This document shows, one piece after another, positions 34,338 through 46,874 of a stretch of DNA of 64,000 nt. The stretch is taken from the NCBI GenBank assembly GCA_021229015.1, contig CM037778.1, positions 18,793,214 through 18,857,213 of the forward strand, given 5' to 3'. A model generated the notes under the pieces. That model was not told where the DNA came from. It searched no databases and saw nothing but the letters and a program-made list of their open reading frames with translations. Each line of letters opens with the position of its first letter. The first letter of the stretch is position 1. Both the position numbers and the translations under genes were made by a program. The stretch is from Solen grandis (Eukaryota > Mollusca > Bivalvia > Adapedonta > Solenidae).

Positions 34338-35500
34338 GCATGCTACTACAACCTTCTAGTCATTATTGTGCCTGAATGGACTGCCGCCTTTCTTCACTAA
34401 GTGAGCTCAAGGCTTTATTTAAAAGTATGTTATCAATATGTGCGAAAATGCTTTGAATTAAATGCCACCATAGTTGATGGTGTTCAATGAGTATTTGATA
34501 CAATTATGCATGTGGTTTTATTCACATAATCCTGACTATCAATTTCTGTTTCAGTAATTTAATTTGTCTATTTTTTTATGCAGTGTGATTATGTCAGCAT
34601 TAAAACATCTGAAATAGAATACATGTATTTCTCTATTCTTTGAAGTAAATGAAAAGGAAATTAATCTTTCAAAAATCCTACCAAACTCAAAAAGAATCAC
34701 TTAATACCACAAGCTGTGCTTGGGTGAAATACCTTCACAAGTTCATATAGATTTTTTTATGTCACCTGTGGTTTTGTCACTTTAGGGACCAGGTATTTTC
34801 TGGTATCGTAGTTACAACACGAAGGTGTTAATTTCTGTCACCTTTGAGACCTAAGTTGGTCAGATTATTTCAGATGTCTCCCTCAGGCTTTTCATGGTAT
34901 TAGTTATCAAAGTAAACACTGAGGGTAAAAATATCGGATGAAACTGTGATTTCATCAATACTGTGTTTGCACGTGACACTTACATTCTTTTGATTAAATT
35001 ACTTAAAACATGTTAAAGTCACATGTGCATGTATGGTCTCAGATTGCATTGAATTCTAACTGATATCTTTTAATCAGATAGCTCAATGTATATAACATTA
35101 TATACATTTTTTTATATGCAGAAAGACATAAATTCTTTTTCCAAAATTTCAAGATTCAGAAACATTTTATTATCTTCATAAAATGTTTAAGATGTTCTTG
35201 AATGAAGAATTTCATCATTTAACATTCACTGATCACTTATTTGCATTTATAAAATGGATAAATGTATTGCATGGACGAAATTGGTAACATAAAAGCAAAA
35301 TCACAATTTAAATGCAAACTTTTACTCTTTAATGTATTGGTGTACTTTATTCATAGGAAGACTTCTCAAACATGATTTTAGTATGTATTTAAGTTTCAAA
35401 ATATCAATTAAGTAATAAAATTACAATTTTGATTGAGTCTGTATGAATATTTGAGTATGACATTTATCTGAAATTGAAATGACATAAATTGATTTTTCTC

Positions 35501-35533
<33 letters not shown>

Positions 35534-35974
35534 TTTGTTAAGCAGGATGTCAATGTTCTATATTTAGATAACTTTCCATTCATTTGGAAGTGTTTGATCT
35601 TTTTTTTTTAGAATGAGAATGTATTCATTATCAAAACTGAATTACCCATTAAAAGTTAGGGCAGAAAAATGTAAAAGCGCTAATGATATTTTCACTGAAA
35701 AATTAAACTGCTTTCAAGGTATTCAAACCCTTTTTTTTTGACAGTAAATAAAGTGTTTAGAATTGCTATCTTTTGCAAGCAACAAAAACGAAACATCAAA
35801 GAGAACTGGTTGTTAATATTTCATGACTAGTAATGTCACAGGTTGTTTGAATCGCCCAATGTGATAAATCACTGCCGATCTTTCTGTTTATTGAAAATAA
35901 TTTTTAGTGAAAAAAATATCGGCCAGACACAAGAGTGACTGAGTCATCAGTTGTCAGGTGGGAGGGGGGTAGAT
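34338..35974 (+). other. NUAK 3' UTR and AT-rich spacer
   Basis: No coding signal. A long T run at about 35503-35529 and several AATAAA-like hexamers (for example in agtaataaaat near 35413 and agtaaataaagtg near 35745) are candidate polyadenylation sites for the kinase. The true end cannot be fixed from sequence alone. Confidence 0.4.
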
Positions 35975-36113
35975 TTAATAATTCGAGTCCAACGCTGTAC
36001 CGTTAACATCTTTCTGTAATACTTCGCATCCGATTGTATTTACAGGTCCAATCTGAGACTTGTCACAGTTGAAACCAAGGCATTCAGAAGCAATGGCTCG
36101 ATTAATCCAGCCC
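35975..36113 (-). CDS. Candidate terminal exon, unknown small Cys-containing protein
   Basis: The minus strand shows an acceptor (tttaatatcag), then an open frame of 45 residues to TAA: GWINRAIASECLGFNCDKSQ, then IGPVNTIGCEVLQ and DVNGTALDSNY. Composition is protein-like (three Cys, an N-glycosylation-type NGT) and unlike the AT-rich junk around it. The preceding exon would supply two bases. I do not recognise the family and cannot link it to another exon, so this may be chance. Confidence 0.35.
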
Positions 36114-39100
36114 CTGATATTAAAAAAATATGTAAAGCTACTAAAAAAAAAATCAAGCATCATTGAAAACTAAGACAGGTTGTTTTATTGCAAAGCTGTG
36201 TGAGAGAGAACCGGACAAGACGCCCATGTGAACCGTATGATACAATCTTGATGAAAACAATATGCGCCAGGTACCGGAATGTAAAGTTAATGTGTTAAAT
36301 ACTGGGTACCAGCCAGATGAGTTGCACCTTCAATACCACAATATTTGCTGTATCAACAACTGTAGTTGGAAATAATTAGGATGTTTACAATTTGAAGTAG
36401 CGTTTAATCTGCCAGAATACATTTTATCCCATAATGGTGTCACCTCCTGTAACTGTATAGATATCGGGATTATTTTCAGATTATATAATTTACCAAATTA
36501 AAAACCCTTGAATGAATACTTTCAAATTGCATAAGGAATTTCTTAAACAAATTTTTAAATTTTCAAATAAAACTAATGTTTTAAACTAATTATTAAAATT
36601 TTAGAAATAGAATTATTTTCATTTCTCTCAGATTTTTCTCTTTTAGATAAAGAACATCTCTATTTGCTTAGGCTTTCTTTACATTAATTTTGCATTTTAA
36701 TTAAAAGTAGGATTTAAAATATTTGTAAAAATAGAATTTATATGACAAACAGGTACAGCATTGGGTGTGTAAACATCTATCTTACTAAATACTCAACTAG
36801 ATATTAAACGCCTGTTGAATGTGGTTGTAGAAATTTCAATACTCATAATCAATTAACTTAATTATCTAACATTCACATTTCAGGCAGTGCCACTTTTCTT
36901 TTTATTTTCTTAACTATAAAGTAAAACCTGACAAGAAGTGCAATCTTTAAGCAATCAATTAAGACTTTATATTGTACTAAGAATAAAATCAGTTTTTTAT
37001 TATAGAAAATCATTTAGAGCACTTGGATAGCATCCAGATCTTAATTACTTTAAGACAATTTTCTTATTGAAGCACTTCCACAGAAAGTCGGAATGGTTCT
37101 AAAGTGATGCAAAAACAAGTACTTTCCTTGACAAAAGAATCTGTTAACCGCAATATTGCTTGCAAATTGAAACACTTCTTTACATACCTGGTACTTGGCA
37201 GTTACTTAAGGTACATGCATTTTGCTCTGAACTTTGGGAGAAATTGCACCTACATAGTACAAGCGTATTTATTCTCATGAGTTGTAATTCAGTCTCGCCA
37301 TGTTACATGGCAAGCTGTTCTTGAGTTGCAGATATTTTTGTCAAGATGCCAAACAAAAAAAGTAACATCCGCTTTTCTTCTTCGTGACTTATTTAGGAAG
37401 TACATCATTTATGGGAAGGATTAGGTCTTCTGGTGTAACTAGTCAAGAGTGTGATATCTCGTTACTATTTTGATACCTACTTTTAATTGGATCATTTTAA
37501 AGCCAGATCACACACAAAACTGAAACCAGTTTGAAAAGTTGCACAGTGTTCCCTTCTCTTCTTACAGGTACTGATAATTAGAAAACAGCTTAAAAACTGA
37601 TAAGCTATGCATTAGTTACTTGCTGGATAATCTGGATTTAACTTATCCTGCAGCTGTTTATCTTATTGGCATTTTGTAAAGGAATATGATAGAAGATTTC
37701 ATTAAGTTGCTTTTATTATTTATATGATATGAACAGTTTTCTTTGTATTTGAATATTAAAACACGTCTTACTGCTATAGTTATCCATATCTTTCCATCTT
37801 TAATCTATATTTAAATTAAGACTTCCTTAAAATGTTGTTTATAACTAAAAGGATTTAAATGTTGTTTATATGATAATTAGGAGGTTTATGATTTAAATTC
37901 ATATTTGATTCTGAGAAAAGATGAAAGTAATTTAAAAGATATATCTTGAATATTTTATAAGGAGGTGAGATTAAGGTCATAAAACAATTTTAAAAGCTTA
38001 ATGAATTTTTAACCAGTTTAGATTAAGAGTAGGAGATGGTGTTTACACAGTGCATCCTCTTGTAACATGGCTGGATGTATTCCAATATGCCAAGCCTGTA
38101 TAGGCCCAGGAGATTTGTGGTTTTGTCACAGGCCGTTAAACCAAGTTGATAAATTTCAGTTGCATTTATTTATTGTTGTCGCAAGCTGCAATAAAGTTGA
38201 AGATAAAAAAGATTCAGGATGTAAACAGCTGCTGTTTATGACTTTGTAAGTGTGTTACTCATTGGATATAATAAAACACAAAGTGCTGGTTTACAAAAGT
38301 ACATGTAAAAAGTTATGTAAACAGATGAAAGTCTGAGTGACATGTCAAACTGTGTACATCTGCAGGTTACTGTCTTGTTTCTTGTCTGTGACATTTACCA
38401 ATCTATTGTTCTAGCCATGGTTTCTGATTGTAGTCAAAGCTTTAAGTAACATAGGTCAAAGTTTTAAGGTCAAAAGTTAAATACATGAAGTGTGTAAAGA
38501 AGGTCAAATGTCAAGATCAAAGGTCAAGTTATAGAATTTTAACTGAATTAAAGTTGGTCAAAATTTGTTTTTGTTTGCCAAAGAAGTAGATACAAAATGA
38601 TACTGGAATTATTAACTTACCTACAAATCCATTCTAATGAAATCAATGTATTATGGCCAATTTTACAACAACAAAAAAAAATTTGATATTTTTAATCATT
38701 TTCTTCAGATATGAAAAAGGAAGACATTTTGGGGTTGTAAAACATCAGTATACTGTGGTGCATCCTAGATGTTATTATGATAAGAGGTATAAATTAAATT
38801 ATTTCTGTTGATTTTAATTTCCGCATTCTTTGTCAGAATGCAGGGTAACATTTATCATCAAATAGTTTCATCAATATTTTCCTGTTTACTTTCACAGGGA
38901 CTTGAATTACTTGGAAGTGCCTTGTCCATCATTTTACAAGATTCTCAGTGGCCATTACCCTGTTTGTTTCCTAAATATTACACAACTTAGAAAATATCTT
39001 CCTTTTTTTGTTATGGAAGATTTTTTTGAACGAATATGAATGTTTATACCAGCAATAACCCTTGAGATAGGAGGTTTGTTTTCATTGAGAAATGATAAGA

Positions 39101-39122
39101 GATAAATTCTGAGTCAGAGATT
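36114..39122. other. Intergenic, nothing recognised
   Basis: AT-rich with only short frames. A weak run of aaggtcaaa-like units sits at about 38450-38530. No gene or clear mobile element seen. Confidence 0.4.
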
Positions 39123-39350
39123 CTGTAAAATTATTAATTTTCGCGGGAAGTTATTTTCGTGGGGGACTAATTTTGATGGATTTCATGGGAGATTTTATCA
39201 GTGGACAACAGTCCCATGAAAAATGTTCATTTGATATCGACCTTACATGTTCTATAATGAATATCCTTGGATATATATTCTGGTCACATGAAATTGACTT
39301 GATTACACATTATGCGCAATTTAAATCCTCGAAAATTAATGATTTTACAG
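39123..39350 (+). mobile_element. TACTGT-type MITE, copy
   Basis: Ends ctgtaaaattattaattttc and its near complement (gaaaattaatgattttacag), with ttttcgtgggggactaat inside. About 228 bp. Confidence 0.7.
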
Positions 39351-39734
39351 TACGAGTAATTTTTTGCGTTTTTAAGTATGTTTGGCTCACACTTACCTGT
39401 AAAATGCAAGCTTGAAATGATGAACAGTTTTGGCGCATGCAAAGTGTTTGATACATAATGTATCAGGAGTGTTTGGTTGTGTGACAGATGATAACAAAAT
39501 TTGAATGTTGTGCCCGACGATTTGCTGGGAATCCGTCGGGAGGCCATAATGTCCCGACAGCACATGAGATGTGTAGGAATGCTGTATACTGCTGTAGATA
39601 TATATATGTGACCTAATTATTTATTGTATGCTTGCTTTTTTCAATTAAATTTAGAAATGACATATAAGTGGGTTTTCTCTTTGTTCATTTCCCATGACTT
39701 ACAAATACAAGCATGAACGACCAAGTTAGTAATA

Positions 39735-40255
39735 CTATGATACCAGCCTGTGAGAAATAGAGCATGACCGGTACTCAAACCCAAAGCCACTGGTGTACCA
39801 TAGAGCTATTGTCCCACAAGATCCTAAGCCTCGTGACTGGATATTACCGTCACTGCGACTACGTCAATTAATATAAGGACGTACATGTTGCGGAAGGCCG
39901 CGAGGACAGACACGCAGGTAGACCTACCGATCAAGCGTGAGCTACTTCAAACCTTTCTCACATGGAAAATCCTAGTGACACTGTCGGGACTCGAACTCAC
40001 AGTGGTATGGGATGAAGTAGCCAAGTACCTGTACCCAGCCATCTAATTACTTTGATTTGTGTTATAACGTGTCTACTTACTGTAGAATGCGTCATCACAT
40101 AAAGGTGTTATATTTTAACAAAATCCATTACCTATAGTAATCTTTTTGTCTATCGAGCGGCATTTGATGTAGAAGTCCGGATCCCCAGCCAGTGCGTCAA
40201 CCACTACGCTATCCTCGAACCAGTCTTGATCCTAACCAGTCTGTACTGGCTAGAA
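39735..40255 (-). repeat. Possible tRNA-like repeat fragments
   Basis: Two stretches contain complements of B-box-like sequence (cgggactcgaactcacag near 39985 and cagtgcgtcaaccactacgc near 40190) next to repeat-like DNA. They look like degraded heads of SINEs different from the main family. No tRNA fold is convincing. Confidence 0.3.
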
Positions 40256-40905
40256 TTCCACGAAACAGACTGATCTTTAACGCTTAGTACGGTAATACTT
40301 GAATTAAGCAGCGATGTATTCTACTAAGTTGACATAAATGACTAACAATATTCGTTTAGAAATCAAGTGTATGTGGATTTTATTAGAGAAATAAGACGAT
40401 GAAATTCGCCCCTAAGTATTCCAAGTTTTATTTAGCGCTTAGTAAGGTCGATGGAATTCGAGGCAGTTCTGATTTCAATCTTCTTTATATTGCCTCTTAA
40501 AATAAACTCCAATCCATTTCGACGTTTCTTTGTTGGGACGCTATAAAAGGAGGACCTTTAATGGTGGTTTCTATCGTATCATGATAATTTATTTCATAAC
40601 TTATGTAAAGAGATTAAGCTAATGTTCGTGCAGTGTTTCACTTCCTTAATAATTAACTACCGAAGTATTTGGCAGCGGGAAGTTACCAGGAAAAAATGGA
40701 AACTGTCATCAACACTGCACATTTATGTGCAAAAAAAAAAAAAAAAAATAGCACATAAAATCAAGTGATTTCCTTTTCTCATACGATAGTGTTATCTCAA
40801 AGACGAAGTTTATTATTCACTAAACAATCTTAATCTACAGTTCCTTTTTTAATGGGCGTATAGACGCTATAATCTTTTCAATTTTATTTTAGCGGACATT
40901 TCGTA

Positions 40906-41113
40906 TACTTTAGAACAATTTATTTTCGCGGGGAATAATTTTCGCGCATGATTTTTATCCGCGAGCAACAATTCCATGAAAACTCTTCAATTTTTATAGT
41001 TTAGACCTCGTGTTTTCTAAAACATTTATCTCTGACAATATCTATACATAAAATTGACTTTTTAACAAAATCAGCGAAATATAACACCATCTAAATATAA
41101 TGGTTTTACAGTA
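40906..41113 (+). mobile_element. TACTGT-type MITE, diverged copy
   Basis: tattttcgcggggaataat on the left, gttttacagta on the right, and internal tttagacctcgtgttttc shared with the copy at 52101. Confidence 0.6.
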
Positions 41114-42146
41114 TATCAACTGGTCTAGACACATTAACACCTATTACACTCATATAATTAAAGGTAACCACAACTATTTTAACCATTTACCCTTTCGCTC
41201 ATGCTATTTAATCAAGTAACTATCTACTGGGTACCAGCTTCTGTGAATTTCTTTGGCTTCTATTTCCCGTTTTCCCATGCAAAAAAAATCCCCTCTCTAA
41301 CATTTAAGATACGATATTAGATTTCTGTTTTATATAGTATATATCGAGAGAACTCATCAATTACCAGCTGTATACAGAAAAGGAAGAAAATGCCGCGACA
41401 GATCATTTTAATTATCACGAATATCAAAGGCTAGTTTGTTAGATGGTATAAATAGACCGCGGATGATTTCAAATAATGACTAACGCGCATGTTTTGTAGT
41501 CTATAATTAATGACCACTTCAGTTGTGGATATTAATTCTAGACAGCGGCGAGTATTTCATGAGTCAGAAAACAATCCAGCACATGATGTAGAGAATGGTT
41601 TATTTCATCATGTAAGAGATTAAGATAAGAGGATGACGCAAGCCTCTCTCAGCATTGTACTACGCGCGCCATTATAACGCTATTGTTAAATACCTAAACG
41701 AACAGGGTGCTCATAACTATGATATAGACTCATACAAATTGATCAAACTTTGTAGAGATTTCTGTATATATATATATATATATATAGAACATTTAACTTA
41801 TTAACAAAATACCTGAATGACTAACTTTTTAAAGCTTATTGTTTATTTATTAATGGGTCCAATTTAAATATCACGATATCTAGGTTTCAATTCCAAATAA
41901 AGCGTTATCATGGACACAATGCAGTCTATATACTTGATGATTGTCACCCATATCTGACCACACTGTTATCATATTGTGGTGCAAGTAAATAAATATCCTC
42001 AGTCTACTATCCTCTTTTTCCAACTTCCGAAATGTCTGGGAAAATGTGTATAATAAATTATAAAATAGAAGGATAGGCCTATACTTACACGAGCTGAATC
42101 GTCGGATATCAAACATAGTCATTATGCAAAAGAAAGCGTGTCAAAT

Positions 42147-42346
42147 TTACTCTTTTATTGAAAACATTTTAATATGGGATGGGATACAAGATTTATCTAT
42201 GTAATAATTAAATGTGTTATTATATTTAGTGATCCAAACGAAACGCTGTCCCTGGCATTCATTTCTTATTTTATTTATATCATCTGTTGGACTGCTCCCA
42301 TGTTTTTCACATTCGGACCACCTTTGTTTGCTGGGGTTAACCTTTC
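42147..42346 (-). CDS. Candidate terminal exon, unknown protein
   Basis: Minus strand: strong acceptor cttcttttttcag, then KVNPSKQRWSECEKHG, DDINKIRNECQGQRFVWI and YNNTFNYYIDKSCIPSHIK to TAA at 42147-42149. An AATAAA hexamer overlaps the last codons, as expected for a last exon. It has three Cys and two N-x-T/S-like sites, so it could be part of a secreted protein. Family not recognised. It may or may not belong with the candidate exon at 35975-36113. Confidence 0.3.
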
Positions 42347-42477
42347 CTGAAAAAAGAAGGCATATATGCAATGGCGTTTACAGACGAATTCAACACATGT
42401 CATTAATTAACAATTTCGTCAAAGGTTATGCCGAGAACGAAGTCTCAAGAATAATAATAATAAACTAGAATCGCAAT

Positions 42478-43400
42478 CGCGATATCATCGGTTTTCGCAA
42501 AAGCAATTTACCTCAGTTAACGAATCGCATGATTCGAAAAATGTTTCTTCGTTCAATGGCTTGTTTATAATGTTAACAGCGATCTTTCAAACACTTTTGT
42601 CGCAATGTTTAAGAAGACTTTTTACCCAAAAGAAGAGTTTTGAGTATTACTTGTCAGTTATGTAGTCACGATATCATCGGTTTTCATGAAAGCAATTCCA
42701 TTCAGTTCACGAGTCGCATGATTCGAAAAACATTTCTTCTTTCAATTGCTTGTTGATACTGTTAACAGTGATCTTTCAAACGTTTCTGTCGCAATGTTTA
42801 AGCAGACTTTTTACCTAAGAGAGTATTGTTGAGTATAACCTGTCAGTTATGAAATCGCGATATCATCAGTTTTCAGAAAGCAATTCATTAAAAATATTTC
42901 TTTGTTCAATAGCTTGTTGAGACTGTTAACAGCGATCTTTCAAACATTTTTATTGCAATATTTAAGCAGACTTTTTACCCAAAATAATATTTTTGATTCA
43001 GTTTTCACGAAAGCAATTCCATTCAAGTCACGAGTCACATGTTTCGAAAAGTATTACCTGTCAGTTATGTAGGCGTGATATCATCAGTTTTCACGAAAGC
43101 AATTACATTCAGTTCACGAGTCGCATGATTCAAAAAATATTTCTTCATTCAATGGCTTGTTGATACTGTTAACAGCAATTTTTCAAACATTTTTGTCACA
43201 ATGTTTAATCAGACTTTTTACCCAAAAGTATATTTTTGAGTATTACCTGTTAGTTATGTAGTCCGATATCAATGGCTTTCACGAAAGCAATTCCATTCAT
43301 TTCACGAGTCGCATGATTCGAAAAACATTTCTTTGATCAATGGTTTGTTAATATTGTTCACAGCGATCTTTCTAAGATTTTTGTTGCAATATTTAAGCAG
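42478..43400. repeat. Satellite A, ~189-bp unit, five copies
   Basis: The marker gatatcat (gatatcaa in the fifth unit) recurs at 42481, 42670, 42859, 43077 and 43265 (spacing 189, 189, 218, 188). Each unit has gaaagcaatt, cgagtcgcatgattcg and gcagactttttaccc or close variants. The longer fourth interval contains a partial duplication. Copies differ at many sites. Confidence 0.9.
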
Positions 43401-44700
43401 AAAAAAAAGTCAGTGCTGCAAAAAAGAGGAAACATTCGGATTTACAATTGTTTGATAAAAGGATTAAACTTTGGACTGTGGTCATTTGATCAAATGAAGT
43501 CCGATCTTCAAAAACTAAACACCAATGGAAAGATCTCTTCACAGAATAAAACTTTTGTTCATATACTTTCTATAAAATATTTTTAGATTTGGAGCTATTT
43601 TATGCCGATATAAATAATAATAATTGGTTTATGACCTTGACCTTTGCATATTATGGGTGATTTTTTTAATAAATTTATTTGTTTTATAAAAATGCATAAA
43701 CAGTGAAAAAATGATAAAGATTGAACAAAAAATAAAGTCAGGAGCAGCAAAAAAGAGGAAACATGGATATACAATTGTTTGATAAGAGGATCAATTTTTG
43801 GACTGTGGTCATTTGATCAAATGATGTCTGATCTTCAAAAACAAAACATTAATGGAAAGATCTCTTGACAGACTCAAACTTTTGTTCATATACTTTCTAT
43901 AAAATATTTTCAGATTTTGAGCTATTTTATGTCGATAAAAATAAAAAATTTACTATGAGTTTGTTTGTACTATTGAAATGCATAAACAGTGAAAAAATGA
44001 TGAAGATTGAACAAAAATAAAGTCAGGAGCTGCAAAAAAAGAAGAAACATATGGATTTTCAATTGTTTGATAAAAGGATCAAATTTTGGACTGTGGTAAT
44101 TTGATCAAATGAAGTCCGATCTTCAAAAACTAAACACCAATGGAAAGATCTCTTCACAAACTAAAACTTTTCTTCATATACTTTCTATAAAACATTTTTA
44201 GATTTGGAGCTATTTTGTGCCGATAAAAATAACAATAATCGGTATTATGACCTTGACCTTTGCATATTTTCATCGTTAATTACTATGAGTTTGTTTGTTT
44301 TATTTAAATGCATAAACAGTGAAAAAATGATGAAGATTGAACAAAAGATTAAGTCAGGAGCTGCAAAAAAGAGGAAACATACGGATTTACAATTGTTTGA
44401 TAAGAGGATCAAACTTTGGACTGTGGTCATTTGATCAAATGAAGTCCGATCTTCAAAAACTAAACACCAATGGAAAGATCTCCTCACAAACTAAAACTTT
44501 GTTCATATACTTTCTATAAAGTATTTTTAGATTTGGAGCTAATTTATGCCAATATAAATAATAATAATTGGTATATGACCTTGACCTTTGCATATTATGG
44601 GTGATTTTTTTTCTATGATTTTATTTGTTTTATAAAAATGCATTGACAGTGAAAAAATGCTGAAGATTGAATAAAAAATAAAGTCAGGAGCTGCAAATAA
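43401..44700. repeat. Satellite B, ~330-bp unit, four copies
   Basis: The marker aagtcag(g)agctgcaaa recurs at 43407, 43735, 44020, 44351 and 44681 (spacing 328, 285, 331, 330). Units include ggactgtggtcatttgatca and ccaatggaaagatctc. The short interval lacks the 'gaccttgacctttgc' part. It directly abuts satellite A. Confidence 0.9.
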
Positions 44701-45538
44701 CCTTAAAAGTCATGCTTTTAAAATGTTGATTTTTCGAAAATATTGGTTATGTTTGACCGCATACTGTGGACAAACCATGCATTTCTCAAAATCGCCACAC
44801 CATATATTTTGTGCGTATATGTCTTGCAAATCATATGCAAGAAACAAAATTCTCCTATCTCATCTCTGAATAAAATGGGTAGGTTTTTGGTAGACCTACC
44901 CTTATTTCACAGTTTTTTCGAGATTCGAACTTTCAACCTCCTGTAGCACGAAAGTTTTATATACGCAAATAATTGAAAAGTATCATATTTTATTATGTTT
45001 CTGACACGGAACACAATGCAAAAAACCGCATTTGAATCGGACCTCAAATAACAGAGTTATTAGCCCTTAGCCATTTTTACAAAACGCCACCTAGCGGCAA
45101 AACTAAAACAAAAATGAAAATTTTCTCAACGTAAGGATCAAATTCAGATCATAGGACAAAACTGGTAGAAAAATCAGAAATGTGACTTTTTTCTATCATG
45201 GTGATATGCCGTTCACAAAAAAAGGTTAGAAAAATAATAAAACAGAAGAAGAACAATAGGTTTTCGCCCTGCAGAGGCGAAAACCTAAAAATGTTCTCTT
45301 TAAGGCGTTTTGAACAGCATTTTTTTTCTAACTGACCCATTTTCTAAAATCGAGCACAAAAATACTTTAGTTAGACTAACTAGACTATATAACTAAAACA
45401 TATGAATTAAAAAAGGAGGTCACCATGTTGTCGATTAAGAGATTTAGGTTATGGTAAAACATCACTGTTTGCTATAATATGGTGAAAAAAATCAAAGCAT
45501 TAAAAACTTGGAAAGACCGCATTCTTAATACTTTAATA
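44701..45538. other. Intergenic spacer between satellite B and the mariner
   Basis: Slightly richer in CG than its surroundings (cacctagcggcaaaac near 45089, ttttcgccctgcagaggcga near 45262, itself a short palindrome). No frame looks real. Confidence 0.35.
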
Positions 45539-46872
45539 CGAGGGCGAGTCAATAAATAACCAGCCTATGACATCTCCGATCAACCGAGACATCCACGATT
45601 TTCACGCATTGTTTCAATACATGTACTATACTATAATATTTAAATATATACATTTATATTTTGTATTGACGATGTACAATATTGTATAAGTCAAAAGAAA
45701 TAAAGAAAGATAATCCATGTACTATACCTGTGTACAAAACTACACATGTATACGGTCATTTGTTTGTCAGATATTGAATGTCAAACATGGCTAGTGATGT
45801 AAAAGCAAGTTTTTCATCAAAAGTGGAGTACCGTGCTGTAATTTGGTACTTGCATTTAAAAGGTAAAACTGGTAAGGACATACATAAGTTAGTTGATGTG
45901 TATGGGTCTTCTGCACCATCTTATTCTCAAGTTAAATCCTGGGTTGGGGAGTTTTAAACGCGATAGAACGTCTTTAGAAGATGAAGCCAGGTCTGGGCGC
46001 CCAGTTGATGCCACCGACGAAGAAATGTGTAATAAAGTCAGAGATCTGGTATACTCAGATAGGCGAAGTCAGGTTGAAGAAATAGCACAGGCATTAGGCA
46101 TTTCACATGGTACCGTTTCAACAATCTTGCATGATCGTTTAGGAATGCGCAAGCTTACAGCCCGTTGGGTCCCAAAATCCCTTTAGCAATGAGCAAATGG
46201 CAAGGAGAGCATCAGTATGCCGTGCGTTGTTGAAGCATTTCAGGTCAAAAGATGAATTCCTTTTGCGTCTAGTTACTGTGGATGAGACTTGGGTGCATTA
46301 TTATGAACCAGAAAATAAAGCCCAGAGTTGTCAGTGCGTAGGGCCGGGATCCCAAAGGCCAAAGAAGTTCAAGACTCAATCATCTGCTGGCAAAGTATTT
46401 TGGGACACAAAGGGCGTTATTTTGTTGGACATTTTACCCAAGATAAGTACAATAACCGGAGCATACTATGCAAACTTGCTAGACCAGCTGAGGAACGCCA
46501 TCCGCGAGAAACGCCGTGGTAAACTCTCCAAAGGTGCATTGTTGCAACAGGACAATGCAAGAGTCCACACTTGTAAAGTTGCAATGGATGCTGTGGAGCG
46601 AAATGGGTATGAATTAATACCGCACCCTGCCTACTCACCAGACCTGGCTCCTAGCGCCTTCTTCCTTTTTCCAAATTTGAAAAAGGATATACGTGGACGT
46701 CAGTTCCGGTCTGACGAAGAAGTCGTGGCGGCAGTTGAGGAGTGGTTCCATGGAAAGGACCCTGAACACCGTTGGTCTAAGTGCATAGCCCTGGAGAGAA
46801 ATTATATTGAAAAAGAAGAGGTAGATCTCAACCCGAAATAGGTTAGGCTGGTTACTTATTGACTCGCCCTCG
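45539..46872 (+). mobile_element. Mariner-like DNA transposon, 1334 bp, full length but dead
   Basis: Bounded by inverted repeats (left CGAGGGCGAGTCAATAA, right end its near-perfect complement) and flanked by TA on both sides (45537-45538, 46873-46874), the expected mariner target duplication. It holds one transposase gene in plus orientation. About 250 bp of left non-coding sequence precede the ATG. Confidence 0.92.
45787..46841 (+). pseudogene. Mariner transposase (DD34D), two frameshifts and a lost catalytic Asp
   Basis: Cut-and-paste transposase of the Tc1/mariner superfamily. The N-terminal helix-turn-helix begins at ATG 45787 (MASDVKASFSSKVEYRAV). Frame one stops at 45955-45957 after an extra T in GTTTTAAAC; frame two stops at 46184-46186 after an extra base in CCTTTAGC. 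The rest runs to TAG at 46839-46841. Catalytic motifs: VTVDETWVHYY (first Asp) and LLQQDNARVHT (second Asp). In HPAYSPDLAPSAFFLF the third Asp, exactly 35 residues after the second, is Ala (GCC at 46656-46658). Inactive as read, although the two T-run shifts might be consensus errors. Confidence 0.9.
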
Positions 46873-46874
46873 TA

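Noticed and set aside
44204..44519. Recurring 60-80 residue frames in satellite B
   Set aside because: Frames differ between units and are broken in some; no start or splice context is conserved, so coding by the satellite is not supported.
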